DNA of 64,000 nucleotides from contig NZ_WSNW01000001.1 in the NCBI RefSeq assembly GCF_009767585.1, positions 3,370,041-3,434,040 on the forward strand, in the 5' to 3' direction. Of the stretch, positions 56,478 through 64,000 are shown piece after piece. The stretch is from Coprobacillus cateniformis (GTDB lineage: Bacteria > Bacillota_I > Bacilli_A > Erysipelotrichales > Coprobacillaceae). Each line of letters opens with the position of its first letter. The stretch's first letter is position 1. Below the pieces are notes generated by a model, which was given only the letters and a program-made list of their open reading frames with translations, did not search any database and had not been told where the DNA came from. A program made the position numbers and the translations under genes.

Positions 56478-57931
56478 GTGCAAGATAAACAAACCTTATT
56501 TGATTATCTATACAAAACATTACATGAACAAATTGAAAATGGCCGCTTCCCATATGGTTCAAAATTACCATCAAGAAGTCATTTATGTGAAACTTATAAT
56601 GTTGGTATGAGAACTGTCAAAGATGTGCTTATGCGCCTTAAGATAGAGGGATATATTCAAACACAAGAAAGAAAGCCAACCATTGTAATATATGATTCGT
56701 TACATACACACAAAGATTTTGAAGTTCAGTACGTTTTAGAACATAAGTCTTCAATTGTTGCTGTTTATGAAACATTGGCTTCACTTATGCCAAAAATCTT
56801 TGCACTTTCCATTCAAAATTGCTCAGATGACTTCCTTAAACATTGGCAAAAAAGATTAAATCGTGCAAAGAATAATAATGATATTGGAGCACGCAAACAA
56901 ATCAATATACACTTTCTCCATGATATATTAACACAATCTAACAATCAATTATTTAAGAGTCTTTTTTTAGTCTTGAACTCTATACATACAGTTCTTTTTT
57001 TCTTGAAGAAGAAGATTTTCTTCAATTGCTTCGTACATACCCGCAATTTCCAGATATTTTTTGGGTTAGCGATGCTTTATTAAACAAAAACGATAATGAA
57101 ATCAAATCGAGATTTCAAAAAATATACAGTTCTTTTGCAGAAACTGTGGAAAAGTATTTAATACAATTGTCATCACGATATCCAAACATTCATGAAAAGC
57201 AATTTTCATATACCTGGACAGTAGAGGTCGGAAGAGATCATTATTATACTCAAATTGTAAGAGATCTCATTGATAAAGTTGGTTTAGGTTTTTATAAAAA
57301 AAATGAATTTCTTCCATCAGAAGCACAATTAGCAAAGCAATACAAAGTCTCTATTTCCACAATCAAAAAATCTTTATCAGTTCTCAATGAACTCGGTTAT
57401 GGAGAAACCATAAATGGCAAAGGGACAAAAATCTATATTCAAAACGACCAATACACCATCAAAAGTCTAAATAATAAAAAATATAGAAAAGATACAATTA
57501 TCTATTTGAACGCTCTTCAGCTAATGGTTTTAAATATTGAAGTTGCAGCATTTTTAGCCTTTGAAGAAATTGATGCCAGAACTATTTCCAATTTAAAAAC
57601 AAAAATTCAAAACAGTCAAAATATAATTCTCGATGAACTTTTTCACTGTATTTTAGAACATGTACAACTCAAACCTTTAAAAACAGTTTTACAAGAAAAT
57701 AATAAAGTGCTGTATTGGGGATATTATCTATCTTTCTATTATGATGAATCACAAATAATACAGGAACTCAATTCAAAGGCAATGGTTGCTTTTGAATACT
57801 TATCTTCAGGAAATCAAAAAGATTTCGCTAAAGAAATGTCCAAGTGTTATAGAGATGTTTTTCATATTGTCAAAAAACATATGATATCTTTTGGCCTTTA
57901 TGAAGTCAAGAGACTCATTGCCCCTCGCTAA
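56478..57931 (+). pseudogene. Tandem-HTH GntR-family regulator, frameshifted at a T7 tract
   Basis: GTG 56478 (GAGGTGAG upstream) opens a GntR winged helix (TLHEQIENGRFPYGSKLPSRSHLCETYNVGMRTVKDVLMRLKIEGYI). The frame runs to the T7 tract 56995-57001; beyond it the frame stops at 57083 after meaningless sequence. Reading one base back at the tract continues as FLEEEDFLQLLRTYPQFPDI and reaches a second GntR winged helix (YYTQIVRDLIDKVGLGFYKKNEFLPSEAQLAKQYKVSISTIKKSL) and a helical C-terminal domain to 57931. One extra T would restore a protein of about 484 residues. Ligand and targets are unknown. Confidence 0.75.
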
Positions 57932-58027
57932 ATAATTTCTTATCTCGTTAGAATGACTATGCATCATCTTAACCCGTATGACTTCTCATTATAGATATAC
58001 CTACAACGCTTAAAATGATTTATAAGA

Positions 58028-58061
58028 AATCCCTAGATCAATTATTGAGATCTAGGGATTT
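58028..58061 (-). terminator. Terminator after the second YfcE-type gene
   Basis: AAATCCCTAGATC and GATCTAGGGATTT are perfectly complementary around a nine-base loop; a T-containing tail (TTTCTT) follows on the minus strand. It covers the stop codon at 58042. Confidence 0.75.
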
Positions 58062-58518
58062 CTTTAAATACGCAATCAACAGCCTGACCATCAATTGTCA
58101 CAACTGCATAACTTTTTTTACTTCCACCTCGAGGGAGCGATGTTGATCCAGGATTGATATAATAATATGAACCATCTTTTAGAAATAATGGCATATGTGT
58201 ATGACCGGAAATGAAAACTTGACAATGATTACGTATTAACAAGTCTTTCATAGCAAGTTCGCGATTAAAATATCCTAAATATTGGCCATGTGTAATAAAT
58301 AGAGTCACATCTTCAATTTGAAGTTTTGCTTCCATTGGCAAATCCAATGACCAATCATTATTTCCTTTCACACAAATATATCCGGTTAACAATTCTTTAT
58401 AGGATGCTTCACTATCTCCACAATGAATATAATAATCTGCATGTGGTTCTTGTGCTTTAATATATTCCATCATAGAATCATTCCCATGATTATCTGACAT
58501 AACTACAACTTTTTTCAT
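58042..58518 (-). CDS. ysnB: YfcE/YsnB-type metallophosphodiesterase
   Basis: A 158-residue calcineurin-like phosphoesterase: VVVMSDNHGNDSMM, YIHCGDSEAS, CVKGNNDWS, FITHGQYLG, FISGHTHMPLF and YINPGSTSLPRGG. In the third motif GNND replaces GNHD, as in other short members. Start ATG 58518 follows GGTGA. B. subtilis ysnB also lies a few genes after racE-gerM, so this is probably its counterpart; the 14240 gene is a paralogue. Confidence 0.88.
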   Translation of the reverse strand: MKKVVVMSDNHGNDSMMEYIKAQEPHADYYIHCGDSEASYKELLTGYICVKGNNDWSLDLPMEAKLQIEDVTLFITHGQYLGYFNRELAMKDLLIRNHCQVFISGHTHMPLFLKDGSYYYINPGSTSLPRGGSKKSYAVVTIDGQAVDCVFKEIPRSQ

Positions 58519-58560
58519 TTCTATCACCAAGTGATATTATACCAAAATCTGGCTGAATTA

Positions 58561-59451
58561 CTACATTTTAATATAATTATATTCAATTTGTGAAGATTGT
58601 TTTGTTCTTACATCTTCACCATTGATTTTAATTTCTACATCTTTAACATCTTTTAAAGAAGACAAAGACAAAACAATTAAATCTTCTAAAGTCTGATCGA
58701 TTTTTTCATTGTCTAGAAGTATATTTGAATCAAGATCCACTGTCAAAACTCCATTATCTAATTTGGCATCTAACAAGTGAATTTTACTTTGTACATAACT
58801 TAAGATAGTTTGAACTTGTTTTGTTAATGGCTCATTCTCATCAACTCTCATAGTTGTTGGCACATAATAAGAATATTGTTCAATAGTCTTTTGATGATAA
58901 ACCATGACAGGTACTGTTTGATGCAAAAACGCAGATGTTTCTTCAAAATTATTTAAACCTAAACTTTTTGTTAATGATGATAAAGGAATTGTACTATTTG
59001 GAATATATGAAACATTCTTTTCATTTATCTGAAGATTAACTCTTTCAACATCATCATAATCCGTCATGACATATGTCAAAGCTTCTAAAATATCCATTGC
59101 ATCTTGATTAGCAACCAATTGATCATTAAAACTGACTGTTAAAACATGATCTTTTAAATTAACTGACTGTACCTCCAAATCTTTACTAATGACTGGATAG
59201 AGTCCATATTGAATCATTTCATCTGATTTCATTAAATCTATCTTATTTCTAATTTCTTCCTCAAGTTCTACTTCACTATGAAAATTAACAGATATAGGAA
59301 TCAAATCATTATCACTATCCTTAAAAACCACACTCTTATAATAAACATCGTCTACTTTCTCATCGCTCTTTTTATCTTTTTTTAGATACATAATTGATAC
59401 AAATGTCAAACACAAAACCAATACACTGATAACTCCTATCTTCTTTTTCAT
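58561..59451 (-). CDS. gerM: GerM-like sporulation/germination protein (two GerMN domains)
   Basis: GerM is a mother-cell membrane protein involved in the SpoIIQ-SpoIIIAH channel and in cortex formation. An N-terminal helix (IGVISVLVLCLTFVSIMYL) anchors it; there is no proper lipobox. Two GerMN repeats follow (about residues 65-170 and 210-290), each with LxxxVxxVLTVxF/DL-type strands (NLKDHVLTVSFND and LDNGVLTVDLDSN). Start ATG 59451 follows GAGGTGG. The murI-gerM order is that of B. subtilis racE-gerM. Confidence 0.88.
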   Translation of the reverse strand: MKKKIGVISVLVLCLTFVSIMYLKKDKKSDEKVDDVYYKSVVFKDSDNDLIPISVNFHSEVELEEEIRNKIDLMKSDEMIQYGLYPVISKDLEVQSVNLKDHVLTVSFNDQLVANQDAMDILEALTYVMTDYDDVERVNLQINEKNVSYIPNSTIPLSSLTKSLGLNNFEETSAFLHQTVPVMVYHQKTIEQYSYYVPTTMRVDENEPLTKQVQTILSYVQSKIHLLDAKLDNGVLTVDLDSNILLDNEKIDQTLEDLIVLSLSSLKDVKDVEIKINGEDVRTKQSSQIEYNYIKM

Positions 59452-59468
59452 AGATCCCACCTCAAAAT

Positions 59469-59497
59469 ACTATATGATTCATTGCACAAGAAAATGC
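59469..59497 (-). promoter_or_regulatory. Sigma-E-type promoter of gerM
   Basis: On the minus strand GCATTTT (59491-59497), 14 bases, CATATAGT (59469-59476), close to the sigma-E consensus kmATATT / CATACAnT. The -35 overlaps the base of the murI terminator. Confidence 0.5.
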
Positions 59498-59520
59498 ACA
59501 TCACTTAAAAATGATGTGCA
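59491..59520 (-). terminator. Terminator after murI
   Basis: On the minus strand TGCACATCA and TGATGTGCA form a perfect 9-bp stem followed by TTTTCTT. Confidence 0.8.
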
Positions 59521-60303
59521 TTATAATTCAAGAAAGTTAACTTTTAAATCATGGTAATGAAAGAATCCTTCTGATGAGTATCGAAATTCATGAGGATCAC
59601 CAGTTGTATATATGACAGTTGCTCCACTATCATTTGATTCATTTAAAATGTGATGAACTCTCAAATAAGAAGCAACTTCTTGACAAATAGACTCACTACT
59701 TGAAATATATTCTTTATTGGGAAACACTTCCTTAATTTGTTCCAATACAATAGGATAATGTGTACACCCCAATATTAATGAATCAACTTTATTCACATAT
59801 GGATAAAAATAATGTTCCAAAACATCCTGGATCCCCTTTTTGTACTGACCAGATTCAATTAATGGCACTAGTGCAGGTGTTTCCAATTCAAATATTTGAA
59901 TATCAGGTTCATAATGCATAATGATTTCTCTGTACTTGTGCGATTCAATAGTTGCATGTGTAGCAATAATCAAAGGACACTTTTTCTTTCTAGTCAAAAA
60001 ATCATGAACAGTTGAATGAATTACTCCTACAACAGGAACTTGATATAATTCTTGTAACTCTGCCAAAACATTTGCACTCGTTGTGTTACACGCCAAAACA
60101 ATCATTTTTACATTTTGAGAAATAAAATAGTCACAAATTTCTTTTGTATATGAAAGCAATTGATGCTTTGTTTTATCACCATAAGGACAATGTGCATTAT
60201 CACCAATATAAATCATATTCTCATGAGGCAATTCTTTTTGTAGAGCAGTCAAAACTGTTAATCCTCCAACTCCAGAATCAAATATACCTATTGGTTTATC
60301 CAT
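59521..60303 (-). CDS. murI: Glutamate racemase
   Basis: MurI makes D-glutamate for peptidoglycan. IGIFDSGVGGLTVL holds the catalytic Asp/Ser region, VLACNTTSA the first catalytic Cys and LILGCTHYPIV the second. Length 260 is normal. AGGAGGTATTTT precedes the ATG. It lies upstream of gerM, like racE in B. subtilis. Confidence 0.95.
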   Translation of the reverse strand: MDKPIGIFDSGVGGLTVLTALQKELPHENMIYIGDNAHCPYGDKTKHQLLSYTKEICDYFISQNVKMIVLACNTTSANVLAELQELYQVPVVGVIHSTVHDFLTRKKKCPLIIATHATIESHKYREIIMHYEPDIQIFELETPALVPLIESGQYKKGIQDVLEHYFYPYVNKVDSLILGCTHYPIVLEQIKEVFPNKEYISSSESICQEVASYLRVHHILNESNDSGATVIYTTGDPHEFRYSSEGFFHYHDLKVNFLEL

Positions 60304-60313
60304 AAAATACCTC

Positions 60314-61456
60314 CTATTTATTTTGTGATTGATATTCTTCCAATGTTAAATCAGATTCGTGTAATGATTTTGCTAATCCCTTACCAACATAACGATAAAT
60401 ATGAGGGTCATAAGTATGGTTTGTAATTGATGCTTTTTCTTTAGGATAGCGTAATATAAACCCATATTCATACGCATGTTCTTGCAGCCACTTTGAAATA
60501 TCAGTATTATCAAAATCTTTATAAGGAATTTGAGATTGTGCAACCTCAATCGTTAAACCTAGCTGTTCTTCCGTATAACCAACCTCATCCGCCTTAAGTG
60601 ATTGTGCCCCAATATATCCTTCTCTCAATAAGAAACCACTGTGTTTTTTACTGAGATCCTGATACATTTTAACAAGTGCATTATATGCATCACTTTGTAA
60701 ATATATAGCATACCTTATTCTTGGTATGTCCTGAACAAGCAATAATCCAGTTGGCTCATATTTACCAATGTAATGATTGTGATCAACTAACGTTGACAAA
60801 TCATTAGGATTATAAACAATTTGTACATTATGTGGCAATTCTTTCTTCAGAATATCAGCAAGTGCATCTTTTGAATATGCTTGTGTCATCATATGCATTG
60901 TCTTTTTAACATCATCAAAATCATCTATACCCATTTCACCAAAACGCTGAACATAAGTTTCAGCATCTTCTATATATGAATAATCTTGAGAAGCATATAA
61001 AGGTTTTAAATCTGTATATAAATCTATGTAATCAAATCTAAAATTTTCTTCACTTAAGAAAACCATCTCTAAAGATCTATCAATCAAAAGTTTTGCTTGA
61101 TTCATTGCACTATCTTTATATAAATAACTCAATCGTGTAACGAGACTATTTGCAACATCTAAGATTTCTGAAGTTTTTTTATAACGGCCAGACTCTTTTA
61201 AATAATTGTAATATTGATAGTTTTGTAAATGAAAATCATCGAATTCTAAATAATCTATAAACAATTCAATTGATATTTGATTATCAATCAAATATGTCTG
61301 TTCATCCTTGTCCAGGTATTTCTCAATCAGGACACGATTATCATTATTAATTCCATTCACACGATAGAATTTATCAAACTTCAAATTTACAATATAAAAA
61401 GAGCAACCAAATAAAACAATAATGACAAAAAACAAATGCCATGTCTTTATTTTCAT
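60314..61456 (-). CDS. M15B D,D-carboxypeptidase-like protein with lost zinc site
   Basis: A membrane-anchored (helix 7-24), 380-residue protein whose C-terminal 140 residues follow the VanY/M15B pattern. The zinc motif SEHQTGLALD is TEEQLGLTIE (295-304), so His becomes Glu297 and Asp becomes Glu304. EPWHYRYVG is DPHIYRYVG (350-358), which loses the catalytic Glu and the last His ligand. SGYRS is EGYIG. The flanking fold (WLQEHAYEYGFILRYPKEK) is intact. It is therefore probably a non-enzymatic peptidoglycan-binding or scaffolding protein. It lies between gerE and murI. Confidence 0.8.
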   Translation of the reverse strand: MKIKTWHLFFVIIVLFGCSFYIVNLKFDKFYRVNGINNDNRVLIEKYLDKDEQTYLIDNQISIELFIDYLEFDDFHLQNYQYYNYLKESGRYKKTSEILDVANSLVTRLSYLYKDSAMNQAKLLIDRSLEMVFLSEENFRFDYIDLYTDLKPLYASQDYSYIEDAETYVQRFGEMGIDDFDDVKKTMHMMTQAYSKDALADILKKELPHNVQIVYNPNDLSTLVDHNHYIGKYEPTGLLLVQDIPRIRYAIYLQSDAYNALVKMYQDLSKKHSGFLLREGYIGAQSLKADEVGYTEEQLGLTIEVAQSQIPYKDFDNTDISKWLQEHAYEYGFILRYPKEKASITNHTYDPHIYRYVGKGLAKSLHESDLTLEEYQSQNK

Positions 61457-61504
61457 ATAATCACCCTTTCTTGACCATTATAATACATATCAATTCATTT
61501 GGAA

Positions 61505-61538
61505 AGAAAAGAAATTGATTTCTACAAATCAATTTCTT
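61505..61538 (-). terminator. Terminator after gerE
   Basis: On the minus strand AAGAAATTGATT pairs with AATCAATTTCTT around a six-base loop, followed by TTCTTT. It spans the gerE stop codon. Confidence 0.8.
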
Positions 61539-61725
61539 TCATTTTAATCAATTCTAAAACGGCCTGTATTCTTGATTCAACGCCCAATTTCTGAATAACA
61601 TTAGAAATATGATTTCTGACTGTTTTCTCACTAATGCAGAGTTCTTCAGCAATTTGTTTTGTTGTTTTATTGAATGTCAGCAAAGTAAAAATTTCTTTTT
61701 CTCTTTTCGTTAATAAGGAATGCAT
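61522..61725 (-). CDS. gerE: GerE, late mother-cell transcription factor
   Basis: GerE is a stand-alone LuxR-type HTH that tunes sigma-K coat genes. The 67-residue protein LLTKREKEIFTLLTFNKTTKQIAEELCISEKTVRNHISNVIQKLGV aligns almost without gaps to B. subtilis GerE (74 residues), including the recognition helix SEKTVRNHISN. GGGGAGGG lies seven bases before the ATG. It is downstream of uvrC and upstream of the murI-gerM cluster. Confidence 0.93.
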   Translation of the reverse strand: MHSLLTKREKEIFTLLTFNKTTKQIAEELCISEKTVRNHISNVIQKLGVESRIQAVLELIKMKEIDL

Positions 61726-61742
61726 TGTAACCCTCCCCTATT

Positions 61743-61770
61743 TAGTATATGAGAAAGTCGTCTCAATGTG
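61743..61770 (-). promoter_or_regulatory. Sigma-K-type promoter of gerE
   Basis: On the minus strand CACA (61767-61770), 15 bases, CATATACTA (61743-61751), an exact fit to mACm / CATAnnnTA and the same geometry as upstream of dpaA. The predicted start leaves a leader of about 12 bases that is mostly ribosome-binding site. Confidence 0.6.
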
Positions 61771-63531
61771 CTAATCTTCTTGTAAAGATTGAAAAAGTTC
61801 TTCTGCAACCTTATCTGGCAAGAGTTCCTGCAATTCTTCAAGCGATGCTTCTTTCATTCTTTTCACGCTTTTAAAATGATTTAACAGCTGTTTTTTACGC
61901 TTTGGACCAATTCCTTCAATATCATCTAAAACAGAAGCAAATAAGGATTTTGAACGCACATTCTTATGAAAACTAATCGCATATCTATGGACTTCATCTT
62001 GCATTCGCGTAAGCAAAAAGAAAAGTTCACTTTTTGGATGAATCGGAATTGGAGTACCATTTTCATCCAAGAGCATAGCTGTAGAATGTTTGTCATCCTT
62101 AGCTAAACCACAGACTTTAATATTCATATTTAACGAATCAACAACCTCTTTTGCAACATGAATCTGTCCTAACCCACCATCGACTAAAATCATATCCGGT
62201 GGTGTTAGCCCTTCCATTAAAACACGATAATAACGACGATAAATCACTTCACGCATACTTGCATAATCATCTGGACCCTCAACTGTTTTTATCTTATATT
62301 TTCGATAATCTTTTTTTGAAGGAATGCCATCTTTAAAACATACCATCCCAGCAACTGCATATGCCCCTTGAATATTTGAGTTGTCAAATAATTCAATAAC
62401 ATGAGGCGTTTCAATTTGAAGAAGCTCACCTAATTGTTTCATTGCTCCAATCGTTGCAGCTTCATTTTTTTGAATTAATTCAAACTTTTTCTCTAAAGAC
62501 TCACGGGCATTATCAATTGCCATTTGAACCAATGAATATTTATTTCCCTTTTGAGGTTTTAATATCTTACAGTCAAGAATTTCTTTTAAAACCTCATCAT
62601 CGACATCCTGGGGTAAGAGAACTTCCTTCGGTAAAGTATTGTTTTGATAAAATGAAACAATAAACTGCTGCAAATCCTCTTGAACATTGACACCAATAGG
62701 GACAAGATTTAAATCTCTAGATAAAAGTTTCCCATGACGCATGAAAAACAACTGAATACTCAAATATCCATGATCAACATAATAACCTAAAATATCCCGA
62801 TCAATATTATCATTGAATTGAACATGCTGTTTAGCAGTAACATGCTGTATATAAGTTATAAGATCACGATACTCTTTTGCCTGTTCAAAATTCAATTCTT
62901 CACTTGCTTTTGTCATCTTTTCAGTCAATTCATGAATTTTATCTTTGGTATCACCATTGAGCAATTTGACAATTTCTTTTTTGATCTGCACATATTCTTC
63001 CTGATCAACATCTCGCACGCAAGGTGCCAGACATTGATTCAGCGAATAGTACAAACAAGGTTTTTTAGGGATATGATTGCATTTCCTTAGCGGATAAAGA
63101 CGATCTAACAGTTTATACGTTTCTCGCGCTGCAGTCGCATCAGGAAATGGTCCAAAATGTTTGGCTTTTTTCTCTTTTGCATCACGAACAATCTTTAAAC
63201 GAGGATGTTCTTCATTTGTCATTTGAATATATGGATAATATGTATTATCCATAAACATGATATTGTATTGTGGTGAATAGTCTTTAATCAAATTAATTTC
63301 TAGTAACAATGCTTCTTTTTCGCTGCCTGTCACAATATATTCAAAATCTACAATTTCACTGACCAATTTTGTCGTCTTATAATCATGAGCTCCCACAAAA
63401 TAAGAGTGTACACGATTTTTTAATTTTTTTGCTTTTCCAACATAGATAACAGTTCCTTCTTTATTTTTCATTAAATAACACCCAGGTGAAGGTGGCAATA
63501 AAGAAAGCTTACCTTTAATTAAATCATTCAT
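61771..63531 (-). CDS. uvrC: Excinuclease ABC subunit C
   Basis: UvrC makes the two incisions in nucleotide excision repair. The N-terminal GIY-YIG nuclease is PGCYLMKNKEGTVIYVGKAKKLKNRVHSYF. A UVR helix pair (ELTEKMTKASEELNFEQAKEYRDLI) follows. The RNase H-like second nuclease has ELFDNSNIQGAYAVAGMVCF and MILVDGGLGQI, and tandem helix-hairpin-helices (VLDDIEGIGPKRKKQLLNHFKS) end it. Its start overlaps the mutS2 stop by one base. Confidence 0.95.
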   Translation of the reverse strand: MNDLIKGKLSLLPPSPGCYLMKNKEGTVIYVGKAKKLKNRVHSYFVGAHDYKTTKLVSEIVDFEYIVTGSEKEALLLEINLIKDYSPQYNIMFMDNTYYPYIQMTNEEHPRLKIVRDAKEKKAKHFGPFPDATAARETYKLLDRLYPLRKCNHIPKKPCLYYSLNQCLAPCVRDVDQEEYVQIKKEIVKLLNGDTKDKIHELTEKMTKASEELNFEQAKEYRDLITYIQHVTAKQHVQFNDNIDRDILGYYVDHGYLSIQLFFMRHGKLLSRDLNLVPIGVNVQEDLQQFIVSFYQNNTLPKEVLLPQDVDDEVLKEILDCKILKPQKGNKYSLVQMAIDNARESLEKKFELIQKNEAATIGAMKQLGELLQIETPHVIELFDNSNIQGAYAVAGMVCFKDGIPSKKDYRKYKIKTVEGPDDYASMREVIYRRYYRVLMEGLTPPDMILVDGGLGQIHVAKEVVDSLNMNIKVCGLAKDDKHSTAMLLDENGTPIPIHPKSELFFLLTRMQDEVHRYAISFHKNVRSKSLFASVLDDIEGIGPKRKKQLLNHFKSVKRMKEASLEELQELLPDKVAEELFQSLQED

Positions 63532-64000
63532 TATTCAAAATAAACCAACGTTGCACCTAATCCACCTTCATTAGGTCCACCATCACGGTACGAAACAACA
63601 TGTTTATTTTTTTCAAGCATACGACGAATTCCATTTCGCAGAGCACCTGTTCCCATACCATGAACCACACGGACATGAGGATAACCAAGCACCAGAGCAT
63701 CATCCAGAAATTTATCCACAAGACTCATTGCTTCTTCATAGCGTTTTCCAATAACATTAATTTCATAGGTTCCAGTTTTTTTCACTGTTGTCTTTTTCAA
63801 AGAGGCTTTTTTCACTTTTTTGACTTTCGTTTGTGGATGCATAAAAGTAACTTCGTCTTCATGAAGTTTCACATTTAATCCTGCTAATGATACCATCACC
63901 ATATGATTTTTTAAAACTTCAACAATATCACCTTCACGATTCATTTTTGTAACTTTCACATGGTCACCAACTGTTAACTCATGGTCCTGTTTTATAATAT
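63531..64000 (-). CDS. mutS2: MutS2 C-terminal part with Smr nuclease domain (5' end outside window)
   Basis: The frame is open to the window edge (reading ...KQDHELTVGDHVKVTKMN), so the gene is truncated. After a KOW-like beta domain (VGDHVKVTKMNREGDIVEVL), the Smr domain shows the LDLRG-equivalent INVIGKRYEEAMSLVDKFLDDAL, the HGxGTG motif VRVVHGMGTGALRNGIRRML and the end GGLGATLVYFE. MutS2 acts on recombination intermediates or collided ribosomes. The mutS2-uvrC order is common in Firmicutes. Confidence 0.92.
   Translation of the reverse strand, partial: IIKQDHELTVGDHVKVTKMNREGDIVEVLKNHMVMVSLAGLNVKLHEDEVTFMHPQTKVKKVKKASLKKTTVKKTGTYEINVIGKRYEEAMSLVDKFLDDALVLGYPHVRVVHGMGTGALRNGIRRMLEKNKHVVSYRDGGPNEGGLGATLVYFE

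Noticed and set aside
57026..57931. Separate GntR-family gene starting at ATG 57026
   Set aside because: No ribosome-binding site is seen at this ATG and the same frame continues upstream to the T7 tract; it is the second half of the frameshifted gene from 56478.

Overview
The window is a 64-kb piece of a low-GC, endospore-forming Firmicutes chromosome. The gene set fits a fermentative gut anaerobe of the Erysipelotrichia (Coprobacillaceae-like): Spo0A, SpoIVB, pro-sigma-K, DpaAB, GerE and GerM occur with a trimeric [FeFe]-hydrogenase, a NadD-YqeK fusion and a degenerate RNase J2. The lineage is inferred from gene content and base composition; no 16S gene is present. No prophage, CRISPR array, rRNA operon or replication origin was seen.

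Layout. 1-7.4 kb (+ strand): recN (cut by the window edge), spoIVB, spo0A, dinB, spoIIM, a 50-residue ORF, xerD, deoB and a small membrane protein. 7.5-14.1 kb (mostly -): purF, a two-gene unit (GNAT-fold fusion plus DUF815 ATPase), a UPF0210/ACT pair and an orphan PTS IIB. 14.2-21.9 kb: a YfcE-type phosphodiesterase, an XRE regulator, a U32 peptidase-family protein and mtnN, then the yqeH-yhbY-nadD/yqeK-rsfS-yqeM ribosome/NAD operon. 21.9-28 kb: pro-sigK, parC, parE and plsY. 28-39.7 kb: a ynzC-tkt ... sirA-yneF block (order as in Bacillus subtilis), interrupted by a ten-gene hydrogenase operon that also carries a DRTGG/HATPase/PHP regulatory module; a 6S-like RNA lies just upstream of ynzC. 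40-54.5 kb: two M16 peptidases, a nupNOPQ-type nucleoside importer, a decayed IS3-type transposase end, spoIIIE, rnjB, and the dpaA-dpaB-dapA dipicolinate operon. 54.5-58 kb: two unknown genes, dgkA, tRNA-Arg, a frameshifted small gene and a frameshifted tandem-HTH GntR gene. 58-64 kb (-): a second YfcE-type phosphodiesterase, gerM, murI, a catalytically dead M15-type protein, gerE, uvrC and the end of mutS2.

How the genes fit together. The window holds many parts of the sporulation programme: the master regulator (spo0A), a likely replication brake under its control (sirA), the engulfment protein spoIIM, the forespore signal protease SpoIVB, the pro-sigma-K it would help activate, and likely sigma-K targets (dpaA operon, gerE). 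I could read candidate sigma-E, sigma-G and sigma-K promoters for several of these, and 5' hairpins at spoIVB and spoIIM that would form only in read-through transcripts. The other notable module is the hydrogenase operon, whose accessory genes look like a redox or hydrogen sensing and signalling unit.
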